Source: JBFEYJ01 sp041562215
GTDB lineage: Bacteria; Pseudomonadota; Gammaproteobacteria; Thiohalomonadales; Thiohalomonadaceae
Direction of reading: 5' to 3'
DNA: 23,553 nucleotides
Assembly (NCBI GenBank): GCA_041562215.1
Contig: JBFEYJ010000026.1
Location: 1 to 23,553 of the forward strand
Position numbers and translations under genes: made by a program. This document shows, in pieces, positions 15,527 to 22,728 of the stretch (position 1 is its first letter; each line of letters opens with the position of its first letter). The notes beneath the pieces were generated by a model. The model ran no database searches. It saw only the letters and a list, made by a program, of their open reading frames with translations, and was not told where the DNA came from.

Positions 15527-15533
15527 GTTCCTT

Positions 15534-16331
15534 ATGTCCCGAGTAAGTGTCACGACACTGCGCAAGATGAAAGAGGCTGGAGAGAAGTTCGCTGCCTTGA
15601 CTGCCTATGATGCAAGTTTTGCACGCCTGCTGGACGAGGCCGGAGTGGTGGTGGCTTTGGTCGGTGATTCGCTTGGTATTGTGTTGCAGGGGGAGGAGAG
15701 CACCGTGCCGGTGACGCTGGATGAGATGATTTATCACACCCGGCTGGTGCGCCGCGGCTGTGAGAGGGCCATGGTCGTCGCTGATCTGCCGTTTATGACC
15801 TACACCTCACCCGAACAGGCAATGAATAGTGCTGCCCGCCTGATGAAAGAGGGCGGCGCGCAGATGGTGAAGCTGGAGGGCGGTGCGTTAATGGTGGAGA
15901 CGGTAAGAGCGTTGGCACAACGCGGCGTGCCGGTCTGTGCCCACCTGGGCCTACTACCGCAGTCGGTGCACAAGCTGGGCGGTTATCGTGTGCAGGGGCG
16001 CGACAGTGAAGCCGCTGAGATTATGTTGGCGGACGCATTGGCGTTGGAACAAGCCGGTGCGGATTTGCTGGTGTTGGAATGTATTCCCCGCCAGTTGGCC
16101 AAGCATATTAGTGAAACGTTGTCGATCCCGGTCATTGGTATTGGCGCCGGTCCGGATACTGACGGACAGGTGCTGGTGCTTTATGACATGCTCGGTATCA
16201 CTCCGGGAAAGCGCCCCAGCTTCTCCCGTGATTTTCTTGCGGAGACCGGCTCAGTGTCTGCCGCTATCGTGGCCTATATGCAGCAGGTCAGGTCCGGCAT
16301 TTTCCCGGGCGATGAGCACAGTTTTGACTGA
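15534..16331 (+). CDS. panB: 3-methyl-2-oxobutanoate hydroxymethyltransferase
   Basis: The protein has 265 residues (E. coli 264). PanB transfers a hydroxymethyl group from 5,10-methylene-tetrahydrofolate to ketoisovalerate, giving ketopantoate for pantothenate and coenzyme A. Metal and active-site positions are in place: D45 in LVGDSLG, D84 in VVADLPFMTY, E115 in MVKLEGG and E182 in LLVLECIP. AHLGLLPQSVHKLGGYRVQG and GIGAGPDTDGQVLVLYDMLG are typical. A long out-of-frame open frame overlaps its second half and continues into panC; only the panC part is real. It lies 7 bases after the kinase gene and 22 bases before panC. Confidence 0.97.
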   Translation: MSRVSVTTLRKMKEAGEKFAALTAYDASFARLLDEAGVVVALVGDSLGIVLQGEESTVPVTLDEMIYHTRLVRRGCERAMVVADLPFMTYTSPEQAMNSAARLMKEGGAQMVKLEGGALMVETVRALAQRGVPVCAHLGLLPQSVHKLGGYRVQGRDSEAAEIMLADALALEQAGADLLVLECIPRQLAKHISETLSIPVIGIGAGPDTDGQVLVLYDMLGITPGKRPSFSRDFLAETGSVSAAIVAYMQQVRSGIFPGDEHSFD

Positions 16332-16353
16332 AGCAAGCGAAAGAATATTCCCG

Positions 16354-17202
16354 ATGCAGACACTCGAAACCATCGCCCGGGTGCGACAGCAGGTCTCCAT
16401 CTGGCGGCAGGGTGGGGAGCGGATCGCATTCGTTCCGACCATGGGAAATCTGCATGCCGGCCATTTATCGTTGGTTGCCAAGGCCCATGAGCTTGCCGAT
16501 CGCGTGGTGGTGAGTATTTTTGTCAATCCACTGCAATTCGGACAGGGAGAAGATCTGGATGCCTATCCACGCACACCACTCGAGGATGCCGAAAAGCTTC
16601 GGCAAGCGGGTGTTGATATGCTTTTTTGCCCACAGGAGGCTGAGGTCTACCCCCAGGGAAGGGAAGGGTTGACTTTCGTGGAGGTCCCCGGCATTTCCGA
16701 TATTCTTTGCGGTGCCAGCCGACCAGGCCATTTTCGGGGCATGGCTACGGTGGTCGCTAAGCTGTTTAACATCGTGCAGCCGGATCTGGCCTGTTTTGGT
16801 GAGAAGGATTATCAGCAGCTTACCGTATTGAGACGAATGGTCGACGAACTGGACTTTCCTGTGGAGATCGTAGCGGTGACAACTGAACGCGAATCTGACG
16901 GTCTCGCGATGAGTTCGCGCAACGGTTACCTTTCTGCTGAGGAACGCCGCATCGCACCACAGCTCTATCAGGTTCTGCAGGTTCTGGCTGAGTGGTTACG
17001 CCGCGGTGATCGGGACTGGGCGCAGCTGGAAAAACAGGCCCGTGAGCGACTCGCTGTCGACGGTCTGAGTCCGGATTACGTCAGTATTCGACGTGCAGCA
17101 GACCTTGCCCTTCCTGCAGAGACGGACACTGAGCTGGTTATCCTTGCCGCGGCATTCATCGGCAAGACGCGACTAATCGATAACCTCTTGATAAATCTGT
17201 GA
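16354..17202 (+). CDS. panC: Pantothenate synthetase (pantoate-beta-alanine ligase)
   Basis: The protein has 282 residues (E. coli 283). PanC activates pantoate with ATP and joins it to beta-alanine. The nucleotidyltransferase signature FVPTMGNLHAGHLSLV is present with H34 and H37, followed by VSIFVNPLQFG, FGEKDYQQL and the MSSRNGYLS segment near the second ATP-binding loop. The reading frame is open far upstream across panB; ATG 16354 was chosen because it aligns with the E. coli N-terminus and avoids overlap with panB. Only a weak GAAAGAA element precedes it. PanD, which makes the beta-alanine, lies just downstream but appears to have its own promoter. Confidence 0.96.
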   Translation: MQTLETIARVRQQVSIWRQGGERIAFVPTMGNLHAGHLSLVAKAHELADRVVVSIFVNPLQFGQGEDLDAYPRTPLEDAEKLRQAGVDMLFCPQEAEVYPQGREGLTFVEVPGISDILCGASRPGHFRGMATVVAKLFNIVQPDLACFGEKDYQQLTVLRRMVDELDFPVEIVAVTTERESDGLAMSSRNGYLSAEERRIAPQLYQVLQVLAEWLRRGDRDWAQLEKQARERLAVDGLSPDYVSIRRAADLALPAETDTELVILAAAFIGKTRLIDNLLINL

Positions 17203-17241
17203 TATTATAAAAAGATTAGTGTGGTTCTGATGGTACATGGA

Positions 17242-17270
17242 TTGAACCTTGAGTCCCTGACCCTCATAAT
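17242..17270 (+). promoter_or_regulatory. Sigma70-type promoter candidate for panD
   Basis: TTGAAC (17242-17247), a 17-base spacer and CATAAT (17265-17270) match the consensus at four and five of six positions. The start would fall near 17277, about 29 bases before panD ATG. It sits in the 103-base panC-panD gap, which suggests panD can be expressed separately from panBC. Confidence 0.5.
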
Positions 17271-17305
17271 TAGTGATTCACAAACACCGAGGATGCTGAC
17301 AGAAG

Positions 17306-17686
17306 ATGTTTTGCACCATGCTGAAAGCAAAGCTGCACCGAGCCCGTGTTACTCACGCGGAGCTTGAATATGAGGGATCTTGCGCCATCGACGGCCAATT
17401 GCTGGAGCTCTCAGGGATCCGCGAGTACGAGCAGATCGAGATCTATAACGTTACCAATGGCGAGCGTTTTAGTACTTATGCCATTCGCGCCGAGGATGGC
17501 TCCGGGGTGATCTCAATTAATGGCGCTGCCGCTCATAAGGCCAATCCAGGCGATATTATTATCATCTGTGCCTATGTCGGCCTTAACCAGCAGGAGTTGG
17601 CCAGCTACAAGCCAACGCTCGTTTATCTCAATGAGCGAAATGAGGTGACTCGTTGCAGTAACGCTATTCCGGTACAGGCCGCCTGA
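17306..17686 (+). CDS. panD: Aspartate 1-decarboxylase
   Basis: The protein has 126 residues, identical in length to E. coli PanD. It decarboxylates aspartate to beta-alanine, the second substrate of PanC. The enzyme is made as a proenzyme that cleaves itself between G24 and S25 to create the pyruvoyl cofactor; the cleavage motif YEGSCAID is intact. Other conserved segments are LHRARVTHAELEYEG, NVTNGERFSTYAI, ISINGAAAHKANPGDIIII and the C-terminal NAIPVQ. ATG 17306 reproduces the M-x-x-T-M-L start of E. coli; an internal ATG at 17318 is the alternative. The gene ends 28 bases before a strong intrinsic terminator that closes the pantothenate block. A separate PanM-like activator is not seen here. 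Confidence 0.97.
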   Translation: MFCTMLKAKLHRARVTHAELEYEGSCAIDGQLLELSGIREYEQIEIYNVTNGERFSTYAIRAEDGSGVISINGAAAHKANPGDIIIICAYVGLNQQELASYKPTLVYLNERNEVTRCSNAIPVQAA

Positions 17687-17714
17687 GCCTCATCTTGCGG
17701 TAGTACACATGAAC

Positions 17715-17739
17715 AAGCCCGGTGATGCCGGGCTTTTTT
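17715..17739 (+). terminator. Rho-independent terminator after panD
   Basis: AAGCCCGG (17715-17722) and CCGGGCTT (17728-17735) form a perfect eight-base-pair stem with a five-base loop TGATG, followed by a six-T run (17734-17739). It ends the panD transcript. Read on the opposite strand, the hairpin is not followed by T, so it is a weak terminator for the convergent gene at 17743. Confidence 0.92.
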
Positions 17740-17742
17740 CGA

Positions 17743-17946
17743 TCAGGAAACGGCCTTCTTGCTGTTTGGAAGGCAATCCTCACGCCAGGCACATTCTCCC
17801 TGGTCACAGTGACCCTCAACCGCCGTTTTGAAGCAGTCGAAGTTACCCTCTACGCGCTGGATGGTGCGGATGATCTCAGCTTTGGCCATCCGACCGGCTT
17901 TGATGCCATGTTCTTTTGCAATGTTGCGGAGTGTCTGGATTTGCAT
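17743..17946 (-). CDS. Small SAP/Rho-N-like protein with four cysteines
   Basis: The protein has 67 residues. The N-terminal part, about 1-32 (IQTLRNIAKEHGIKAGRM then KAEIIRTIQ), looks like a SAP or Rho N-terminal helix-extended-loop-helix motif, which usually binds nucleic acid. The C-terminal part holds four cysteines at 38, 47, 52 and 58 within EGNFDCF, HCDQGEC and WREDCLP, an arrangement able to bind zinc or an iron-sulfur cluster. ATG 17946 has AAGGA six bases upstream. I recall short proteins of this form (N-terminal SAP-like, then G-N-F-D-C-F and W-R-E-D-C) in other gammaproteobacteria, with unknown function. TATAGT at 17996-18001 on the minus strand is a possible -10. It is convergent with panD and downstream of ppc on the same strand. 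Confidence 0.82.
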   Translation of the reverse strand: MQIQTLRNIAKEHGIKAGRMAKAEIIRTIQRVEGNFDCFKTAVEGHCDQGECAWREDCLPNSKKAVS

Positions 17947-18042
17947 GGTGTTCCTTGCCTGTTAATAGAATCGACGAAATAAACAGTTCGTATTTACTAT
18001 AGTCAGGCAATAGCCATTTTCCAGACGGACTCCGCGATGGCG

Positions 18043-20835
18043 TCAGCCGGTATTGCGCATACCTGCAGCGATGGCATTGATCGACCGCAGCAGAGGCTCC
18101 AGCCACTGCTCTCTCTCGCTCTCACTCATGTTTTCGTTGCGGTAGCGTTTAAGCAGTGTGATCTGGATGTGGTTCAGCGGATCCATATAAGGGTTACGCC
18201 GGCTCAGTGACAGGGCCAATGTCGGTGTCTCCTCCAGCAGGCTATGCAGCTGGGCGACATCGAGGATGTGCCTGACCGTCATTCCATGTTCATCGCTGAT
18301 GCGGTTGTAGATTGCCTCGGCGATTGTATGGTCCTTCTGCAGCTCGGTGTACTCCCGGGCGATCCCCATGTCGGCCTTGAACAGCGACATCTGGGTATTG
18401 CTGAGGAGGGCACGGAAGAAGGGCCACTCACGATACATCTCCTTGAGTTTTTCCTTGCGCTGGTTGTCATCGTCAAGCCACTGCTCGAGGGCGGTCCCGA
18501 TGCCATACCAGGCGGGAATGGTGTGGCGTGACTGAGCCCAGCCAAAGACCCATGCGATGGCCCGCACCGAGGATTTTGACCGATCGCCCTTCTTGCGGTG
18601 GGAGGGACGCGAGCCAATATTAAGCAGTCCGATTTCCGAAACCGGGGTGACTTCGTAGAAATAGTCCAGGAAACCCGGGGTTCGGTCAGTCAAGTCGCGG
18701 TAGGCATCCTCGCCGCTGTCGGCGAGGGTGTTCATGATACGGTGGTATTCCTCGTTATCAGGCCTGGGCTGGCACACCAGGCAGCGACTGGCTTTGAGCA
18801 GGCCGCTGACGCCCATGGTCAGTTCATAAACGGCGGTTTCCAGGTTGCTGTACTTGTTGGACAGCACCTCGCCCTGCTCGGTGAATTTTATTTCGCCGTG
18901 CACGGTGCCGTCGGGTTGAGCAAGAATGGCTTCGTGGGTCGGACCGCCTCCACGACCAATGGTGCCGCCACGGCCATGGAACAGGCGGAGGTGAATGTTG
19001 CGGCTATTGGTAAGCGTAGTGATCTTCTGCTGTGCCTGGTAGAGATTCCAGCCGGAGGCGAGAATGCCGCCATCCTTGCATGAATCGGAGTAGCCCAGCA
19101 TGACCTCCTGGGTGTTGCCGGCACAGGCGAGCAGGGTGGCGTAGACAGGGGTGTCCAGGAGGCGTGTCATCACCGGTTCGATGTGCTCCAGATCCTCAAT
19201 GGTCTCGAACAGAGGACTGATGCTGATATCGCAGAACCATTTGTCGCTGACGCGCCCGACCAGACCGGATTGACGGGCCAGTAGCATCACTTCCATGATA
19301 TGGCTGGCGGCATGGGTCATGGATATCACATAGCTGCCGAAGGCTTTGGTGCTGATCTCCTTGCGCATTCGCACCATCACGTCGAAGACCTCCAGGGTCT
19401 CTCGTGTCGGCTCGCTGAGGATGCTGCGATCGATGCTCAGCGGTTCGTTTCGGCCGATAAGCTCCGACAGTACCGACAAGCGTTGTTCCTCATCGAGGCT
19501 GTTGTACGCGATAGGCTCAGGCTGGTTGGCAAGCAGCTCGGCAATCGCCTCGGAATGTCGTGTCGATTCCTGGCGAATATCGAGTTGGACCAGGTAGAAA
19601 CCGAAGGTTTCCACCAGCCAGATCAGGTCCTGCAGTTCTCCGCGGGCGACGGAAGCATCACCGTGGCCGATGAGTGACTGGCGGATCTGGTTAAGATCAG
19701 TGAGAAACTCTTGTTCGGTTCGGTAGGAGCCACTGAAGGTATCGACGTCGTTACCTGCCATTTGCGCCTCGACACGATGCAAATTTTCGCGCAGGCGGTG
19801 GCGCATGATATAGAGTTTGCGGCGGTAGGGCTCGCTCCGGAAACGCTCCGGCTTGTCGTTGAAGGGTTCGGGGTAGGCCGCTTCGTCGCGCTCCAGCCCG
19901 GCGTTGAAGGCCTCGCTGGTCTGGCAGAGCAGACTGGAGTGTGTCAGTACATGGCTCAGTTCGGTGATGCGACGCAGGTATTCGCGCAGGATTTCACGAT
20001 GCTGCAGTCGGATCGCCAGGGCGCTGGTTTCTGGAGTAACGAAGGGATTGCCGTCACGGTCGCCGCCGATCCATGAGCCGAACTTGAACACTGTCGGCGC
20101 GGTGATATCGGCGTCGGCACCGTAGATACGTCTCACTGCCTTTTCCAGATTGCGGTAGACCTGGGGGACAGCATTGAACAAGCTTTCGCGGAAGTAGAAC
20201 AGTCCGTTCTTGATCTCGTCGCGAACCTCAGGCTTTTGCGTACGCACCTCGTCGGTCTTCCAGAGGACCTGGATATCTGTACGTAGAAGCCTGATGATTT
20301 CCTCCCGCTCTTCCTTGCCCAGACGGGGATCGTTGAGACGCTCGCTGGTGACAAAGATGCGCCTCAGGTTTTCCATCACCGTTCGTCGCTTGGCCTCAGT
20401 CGGGTGAGCGGTGAACACCGGCATGTAGGCGAGTTTTCCCAGCACCGCCTTGACCTCTTCAAGGCTGCCCCCTTCTTTGTGAAACTCTCGCAGTACGGAG
20501 TCGAAGGAGCCGGTCCAGAGTGGGCCGCCAGTACGCACCTGTAGCCTGCGCTCGCGATGCTGGTATGCCTCCTCGGCGATGTTCACGAGGCTGAAATAGA
20601 GGCTGAATGCCCGGACAACGTGCACCAGCGTCTGCGGATCCAGGGTCTCGATGAACTGGGCCAATTTGCGGCGCTTGGCGCTATTTTCTTTTTTGCGCAG
20701 GTTAAGGTAGCCCTTTCGCAGCGTCTCCACTGCCTCCAGCACACCGCTGCCTGCCTGATCGTGGAGGACTTCGCCCAGCAGATTGCCGAACAGTTTTACC
20801 CGCGCACGGAGTGTTTTATCGCTGATAACCGCCAT
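18043..20835 (-). CDS. ppc: Phosphoenolpyruvate carboxylase
   Basis: The protein has 930 residues, somewhat longer than E. coli Ppc (883). It carboxylates phosphoenolpyruvate with bicarbonate to oxaloacetate, refilling the TCA cycle. Signature segments are FTAHPTEAKRRTV with the catalytic histidine, GSWIGGDRDGNPFV, VMLGYSDSCKDGG, LFHGRGGTIGRGGGPTHEAI (glycine loop) and QRKEKLKEMYREWPFF. The C-terminus MRNTG retains the asparagine and terminal glycine needed for catalysis and aspartate inhibition in the family. ATG 20835 has AAGGTGA upstream; a GTG at 20874 would add 13 residues lying over a large inverted repeat and is less likely. The leader contains a consensus -10 and a CRP-type palindrome. 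No terminator is evident after the stop. Confidence 0.96.
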   Translation of the reverse strand: MAVISDKTLRARVKLFGNLLGEVLHDQAGSGVLEAVETLRKGYLNLRKKENSAKRRKLAQFIETLDPQTLVHVVRAFSLYFSLVNIAEEAYQHRERRLQVRTGGPLWTGSFDSVLREFHKEGGSLEEVKAVLGKLAYMPVFTAHPTEAKRRTVMENLRRIFVTSERLNDPRLGKEEREEIIRLLRTDIQVLWKTDEVRTQKPEVRDEIKNGLFYFRESLFNAVPQVYRNLEKAVRRIYGADADITAPTVFKFGSWIGGDRDGNPFVTPETSALAIRLQHREILREYLRRITELSHVLTHSSLLCQTSEAFNAGLERDEAAYPEPFNDKPERFRSEPYRRKLYIMRHRLRENLHRVEAQMAGNDVDTFSGSYRTEQEFLTDLNQIRQSLIGHGDASVARGELQDLIWLVETFGFYLVQLDIRQESTRHSEAIAELLANQPEPIAYNSLDEEQRLSVLSELIGRNEPLSIDRSILSEPTRETLEVFDVMVRMRKEISTKAFGSYVISMTHAASHIMEVMLLARQSGLVGRVSDKWFCDISISPLFETIEDLEHIEPVMTRLLDTPVYATLLACAGNTQEVMLGYSDSCKDGGILASGWNLYQAQQKITTLTNSRNIHLRLFHGRGGTIGRGGGPTHEAILAQPDGTVHGEIKFTEQGEVLSNKYSNLETAVYELTMGVSGLLKASRCLVCQPRPDNEEYHRIMNTLADSGEDAYRDLTDRTPGFLDYFYEVTPVSEIGLLNIGSRPSHRKKGDRSKSSVRAIAWVFGWAQSRHTIPAWYGIGTALEQWLDDDNQRKEKLKEMYREWPFFRALLSNTQMSLFKADMGIAREYTELQKDHTIAEAIYNRISDEHGMTVRHILDVAQLHSLLEETPTLALSLSRRNPYMDPLNHIQITLLKRYRNENMSESEREQWLEPLLRSINAIAAGMRNTG

Positions 20836-20868
20836 AATGTGGTTGTCACCTTGGGTTGTTTGCCGGTT

Positions 20869-20903
20869 GCTCACACGGGAAAAAATTCCCTTAGTGTGTG
20901 AGC
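20869..20903. repeat. Long inverted repeat in the ppc leader
   Basis: GCTCACAC (20869-20876) pairs with GTGTGAGC (20896-20903), and inside it GGGAA (20877-20881) pairs with TTCCC (20886-20890) around four A; five bases bulge on one side. In the minus-strand ppc transcript this would be a 13-base-pair hairpin about 34 bases before ATG 20835. Its outer right arm is shared with the TGTGA palindrome at 20895-20914, so the two structures exclude each other. Confidence 0.75.
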
Positions 20904-20914
20904 GGGTTCACACA
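20895..20914. promoter_or_regulatory. CRP/Vfr-type binding site candidate (TGTGA-N6-TCACA)
   Basis: TGTGTGA-GCGGGT-TCACACA is a perfect seven-base inverted repeat with a six-base spacer. Its core 20897-20912 matches exactly the CRP consensus TGTGA-N6-TCACA. It lies between the predicted ppc -10 (20924-20929) and the start codon, centred near +12, a position where CRP-family proteins normally repress. Regulation of PEP carboxylase by cAMP-type signals is plausible but inferred. Confidence 0.55.
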
Positions 20915-20923
20915 AAGCCGCCC

Positions 20924-20953
20924 ATTATACCTCGGAAAAGGGGTGTATGGTAA
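20924..20953 (-). promoter_or_regulatory. Sigma70 promoter candidate for ppc
   Basis: On the minus strand, TTACCA (20948-20953, four of six) is followed after 18 bases by a perfect TATAAT (20924-20929). The start would fall near 20917, giving a leader of about 80 bases that contains both inverted repeats. The promoter begins right after the glgA stop codon at 20956, so ppc need not depend on glgA transcription. Confidence 0.55.
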
Positions 20954-20955
20954 TT

Positions 20956-22407
20956 TCAGATGGAGGCCGCGTCCTGTATGGCCTGGCGGTAGAGAGAGAG
21001 GTAGAGACGGGCGCTGTGACTCCAGCTGAAGTCCTGTTGCATCGCATTTTTCATGACCTGCGGCCAGCAGTCACTCCTCTCATAGCACTTTAGAGCTTGT
21101 CTGATCGCCCAGAGCAGGCCCTGTATGTCAGGGAAGTCAAAGACAAAGCCGGTTGCGGAACCTGCCTCCAGGGTATGGGTGTCGGTGTGGGTTACAGTAT
21201 CAGCCAAACCACCGGTCTTATGCACCACCGGTGGCGTTCCGTAGCGCAGGCTATAAAGCTGGTTGAGACCACAGGGTTCGAAGCGTGAGGGCATCAGGAA
21301 CACATCGGCCCCGGCTTCTATAAGGTGGGCGAGGGACTCGTCATAGCCGATGTATACCCCAATCTGTTTTGGAAAACGTTTTGCCAGAGCCAGTGCCGCC
21401 TGTTCGAAACGTTTCTCTCCACTGCCGAGAATGACCAGTTGAACGGGGATGTCGATGAGAGGAATTGCATCCAGTACCAGATCGATACCCTTCTGCTCCA
21501 CCATACGGCCGACCATCCCCAGCAGGGGGATCGTCTTCTCCGGCAGGCCGAAACGGCGTTGCAGGGCGAGTTTGTTGTTCTGTTTCCCTGCAGGTGTTTC
21601 GACAGTGTATGGGGTGTCAATGAGGGGATCGGCGCAGGGGTCCCATACATCATAATCCACGCCATTGAGGATGCCGGTCAACCTGTCGCGGCGATGACGC
21701 AGCAAAGCATCCATACCATAGCCCAGGGTCGGCGTGCAGATCTCCTCAGCGTAGGTGGGGCTGACTGTGGTGAGGCGATCGGCAAAAACCAGGCCTCCCT
21801 TGATGAAAGAGAGATTGCCGAAGTATTCCAGTGAACGATAAGACCACAGGGCGGCCGGCAGTCCCAGATCGGCAAAGGTGCGGTAGGGGAAGACCCCCTG
21901 ATAGGCGAGGTTGTGGATGGAGAACACTGTTCCCGGACGTGGATTTTCCATGTTTAGCAACGTGGGCACCAGCCCTGTCTGCCAGTCGTTGCAGTGCACC
22001 ACCTCGGGCTGCCAGTTCAGTCTTGCCCGGTTCATGGCAATTTCCACAATCACACGGCTGAACAGAGCAAATCGTTCGGCATTGTCTGCCCAGTCGTGGC
22101 CGCTGTTATCGGTGTAGGGGCCTCCGGCGCGTGAAAAGTGCGCGGGTGAATCCACCAGCCAGACGACAACTTTGCTATCGGGCATACGTCCTTCCAGCAA
22201 TCGCACACTATGGCCACCTATTTTCAGGGTTCCAATGTTTTTAACATGTCCGGCATTGCGAATCGCTTCAGGGTAGGCAGGTATGATCAGCCGTACCGCC
22301 TGGCGGAGGGATTTGAGTGCAGCTGGCAGGCTGCCGCTGATGTCGGCCAGACCGCCGGTCTTGATGAGCGGGGCGGCTTCACTGCTGGCAAAGAGGATGC
22401 GACTCAT
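20956..22407 (-). CDS. glgA: Glycogen synthase (ADP-glucose type, GT5)
   Basis: The protein has 483 residues (E. coli 477). GlgA extends alpha-1,4-glucan chains from ADP-glucose. The N-terminal ADP-glucose motif is visible with K16 in LFASSEAAPLIKTGGLAD. HCNDWQTGLVPTLL, FSIHNLAYQGVFP and GMVGRMVEQKGIDLVLDAI follow, and the C-terminal retaining-transferase motif is SRFEPCGLNQLYSLRYGTPPVVHKTGGL. ATG 22407 is chosen because family members begin a few residues before the I-L-F-x-x-S-E-A motif; ATG 22431 and 22449 are in-frame alternatives giving a 14-residue extension at most. No ribosome binding site is strong for any. Other glycogen genes are not in the window. ppc follows 120 bases later on the same strand. 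Confidence 0.96.
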   Translation of the reverse strand: MSRILFASSEAAPLIKTGGLADISGSLPAALKSLRQAVRLIIPAYPEAIRNAGHVKNIGTLKIGGHSVRLLEGRMPDSKVVVWLVDSPAHFSRAGGPYTDNSGHDWADNAERFALFSRVIVEIAMNRARLNWQPEVVHCNDWQTGLVPTLLNMENPRPGTVFSIHNLAYQGVFPYRTFADLGLPAALWSYRSLEYFGNLSFIKGGLVFADRLTTVSPTYAEEICTPTLGYGMDALLRHRRDRLTGILNGVDYDVWDPCADPLIDTPYTVETPAGKQNNKLALQRRFGLPEKTIPLLGMVGRMVEQKGIDLVLDAIPLIDIPVQLVILGSGEKRFEQAALALAKRFPKQIGVYIGYDESLAHLIEAGADVFLMPSRFEPCGLNQLYSLRYGTPPVVHKTGGLADTVTHTDTHTLEAGSATGFVFDFPDIQGLLWAIRQALKCYERSDCWPQVMKNAMQQDFSWSHSARLYLSLYRQAIQDAASI

Positions 22408-22728
22408 TAATCTACCCGTGGTTGGGATCATGCGCAATGTAGCGTTCATTAATGTTCAGCAAAAGTGCCCTGCTCGCTTTTTTACCTGGTTGTCGCTCAA
22501 CGTGGGTGTCTCCCCAACTCATTTGTTAACATGAAAGGAGCGAAAAAAAGCGTGGCCGATCCCTTTTGGCGAATGTTCGCTCAGGGGCACGAGTTCCTGT
22601 TTGAGGAGGAAACCGCTGAACTAAATGGCATTTCCCTAGTTAGCCTTCGAGCAGGATAGTGGGAAGTGACTACAGTTACCAGTATTCGGCTACACGGATT
22701 CTGGCGTTGCCAGAGAAGGAGTGGATGT
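22408..22728. other. Divergent intergenic region between glgA and gnd
   Basis: About 320 bases separate the glgA start from the gnd start. A 42-codon frame beginning at ATG 22531 (MKGAKKSVADPFWRMF then FLFEEETAEL, ending at 22659) is open on the + strand, but it has no ribosome binding site and I recognise no family, so I do not call it a gene. TCTGGC-gtt-GCCAGA (22700-22714) forms a six-base-pair hairpin one base before the gnd ribosome binding site. I saw no promoter pair good enough to name. The region must hold the start signals of both divergent genes. Confidence 0.5.

Noticed and set aside
15937..16353. Long frame upstream of panC covering the second half of panB
   Set aside because: It is out of frame with panB, whose protein is clearly real, and the panC N-terminus aligns at ATG 16354.
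22531..22659. 42-codon frame in the glgA-gnd gap
   Set aside because: No ribosome binding site precedes the ATG and no known family fits; length is within chance expectation.
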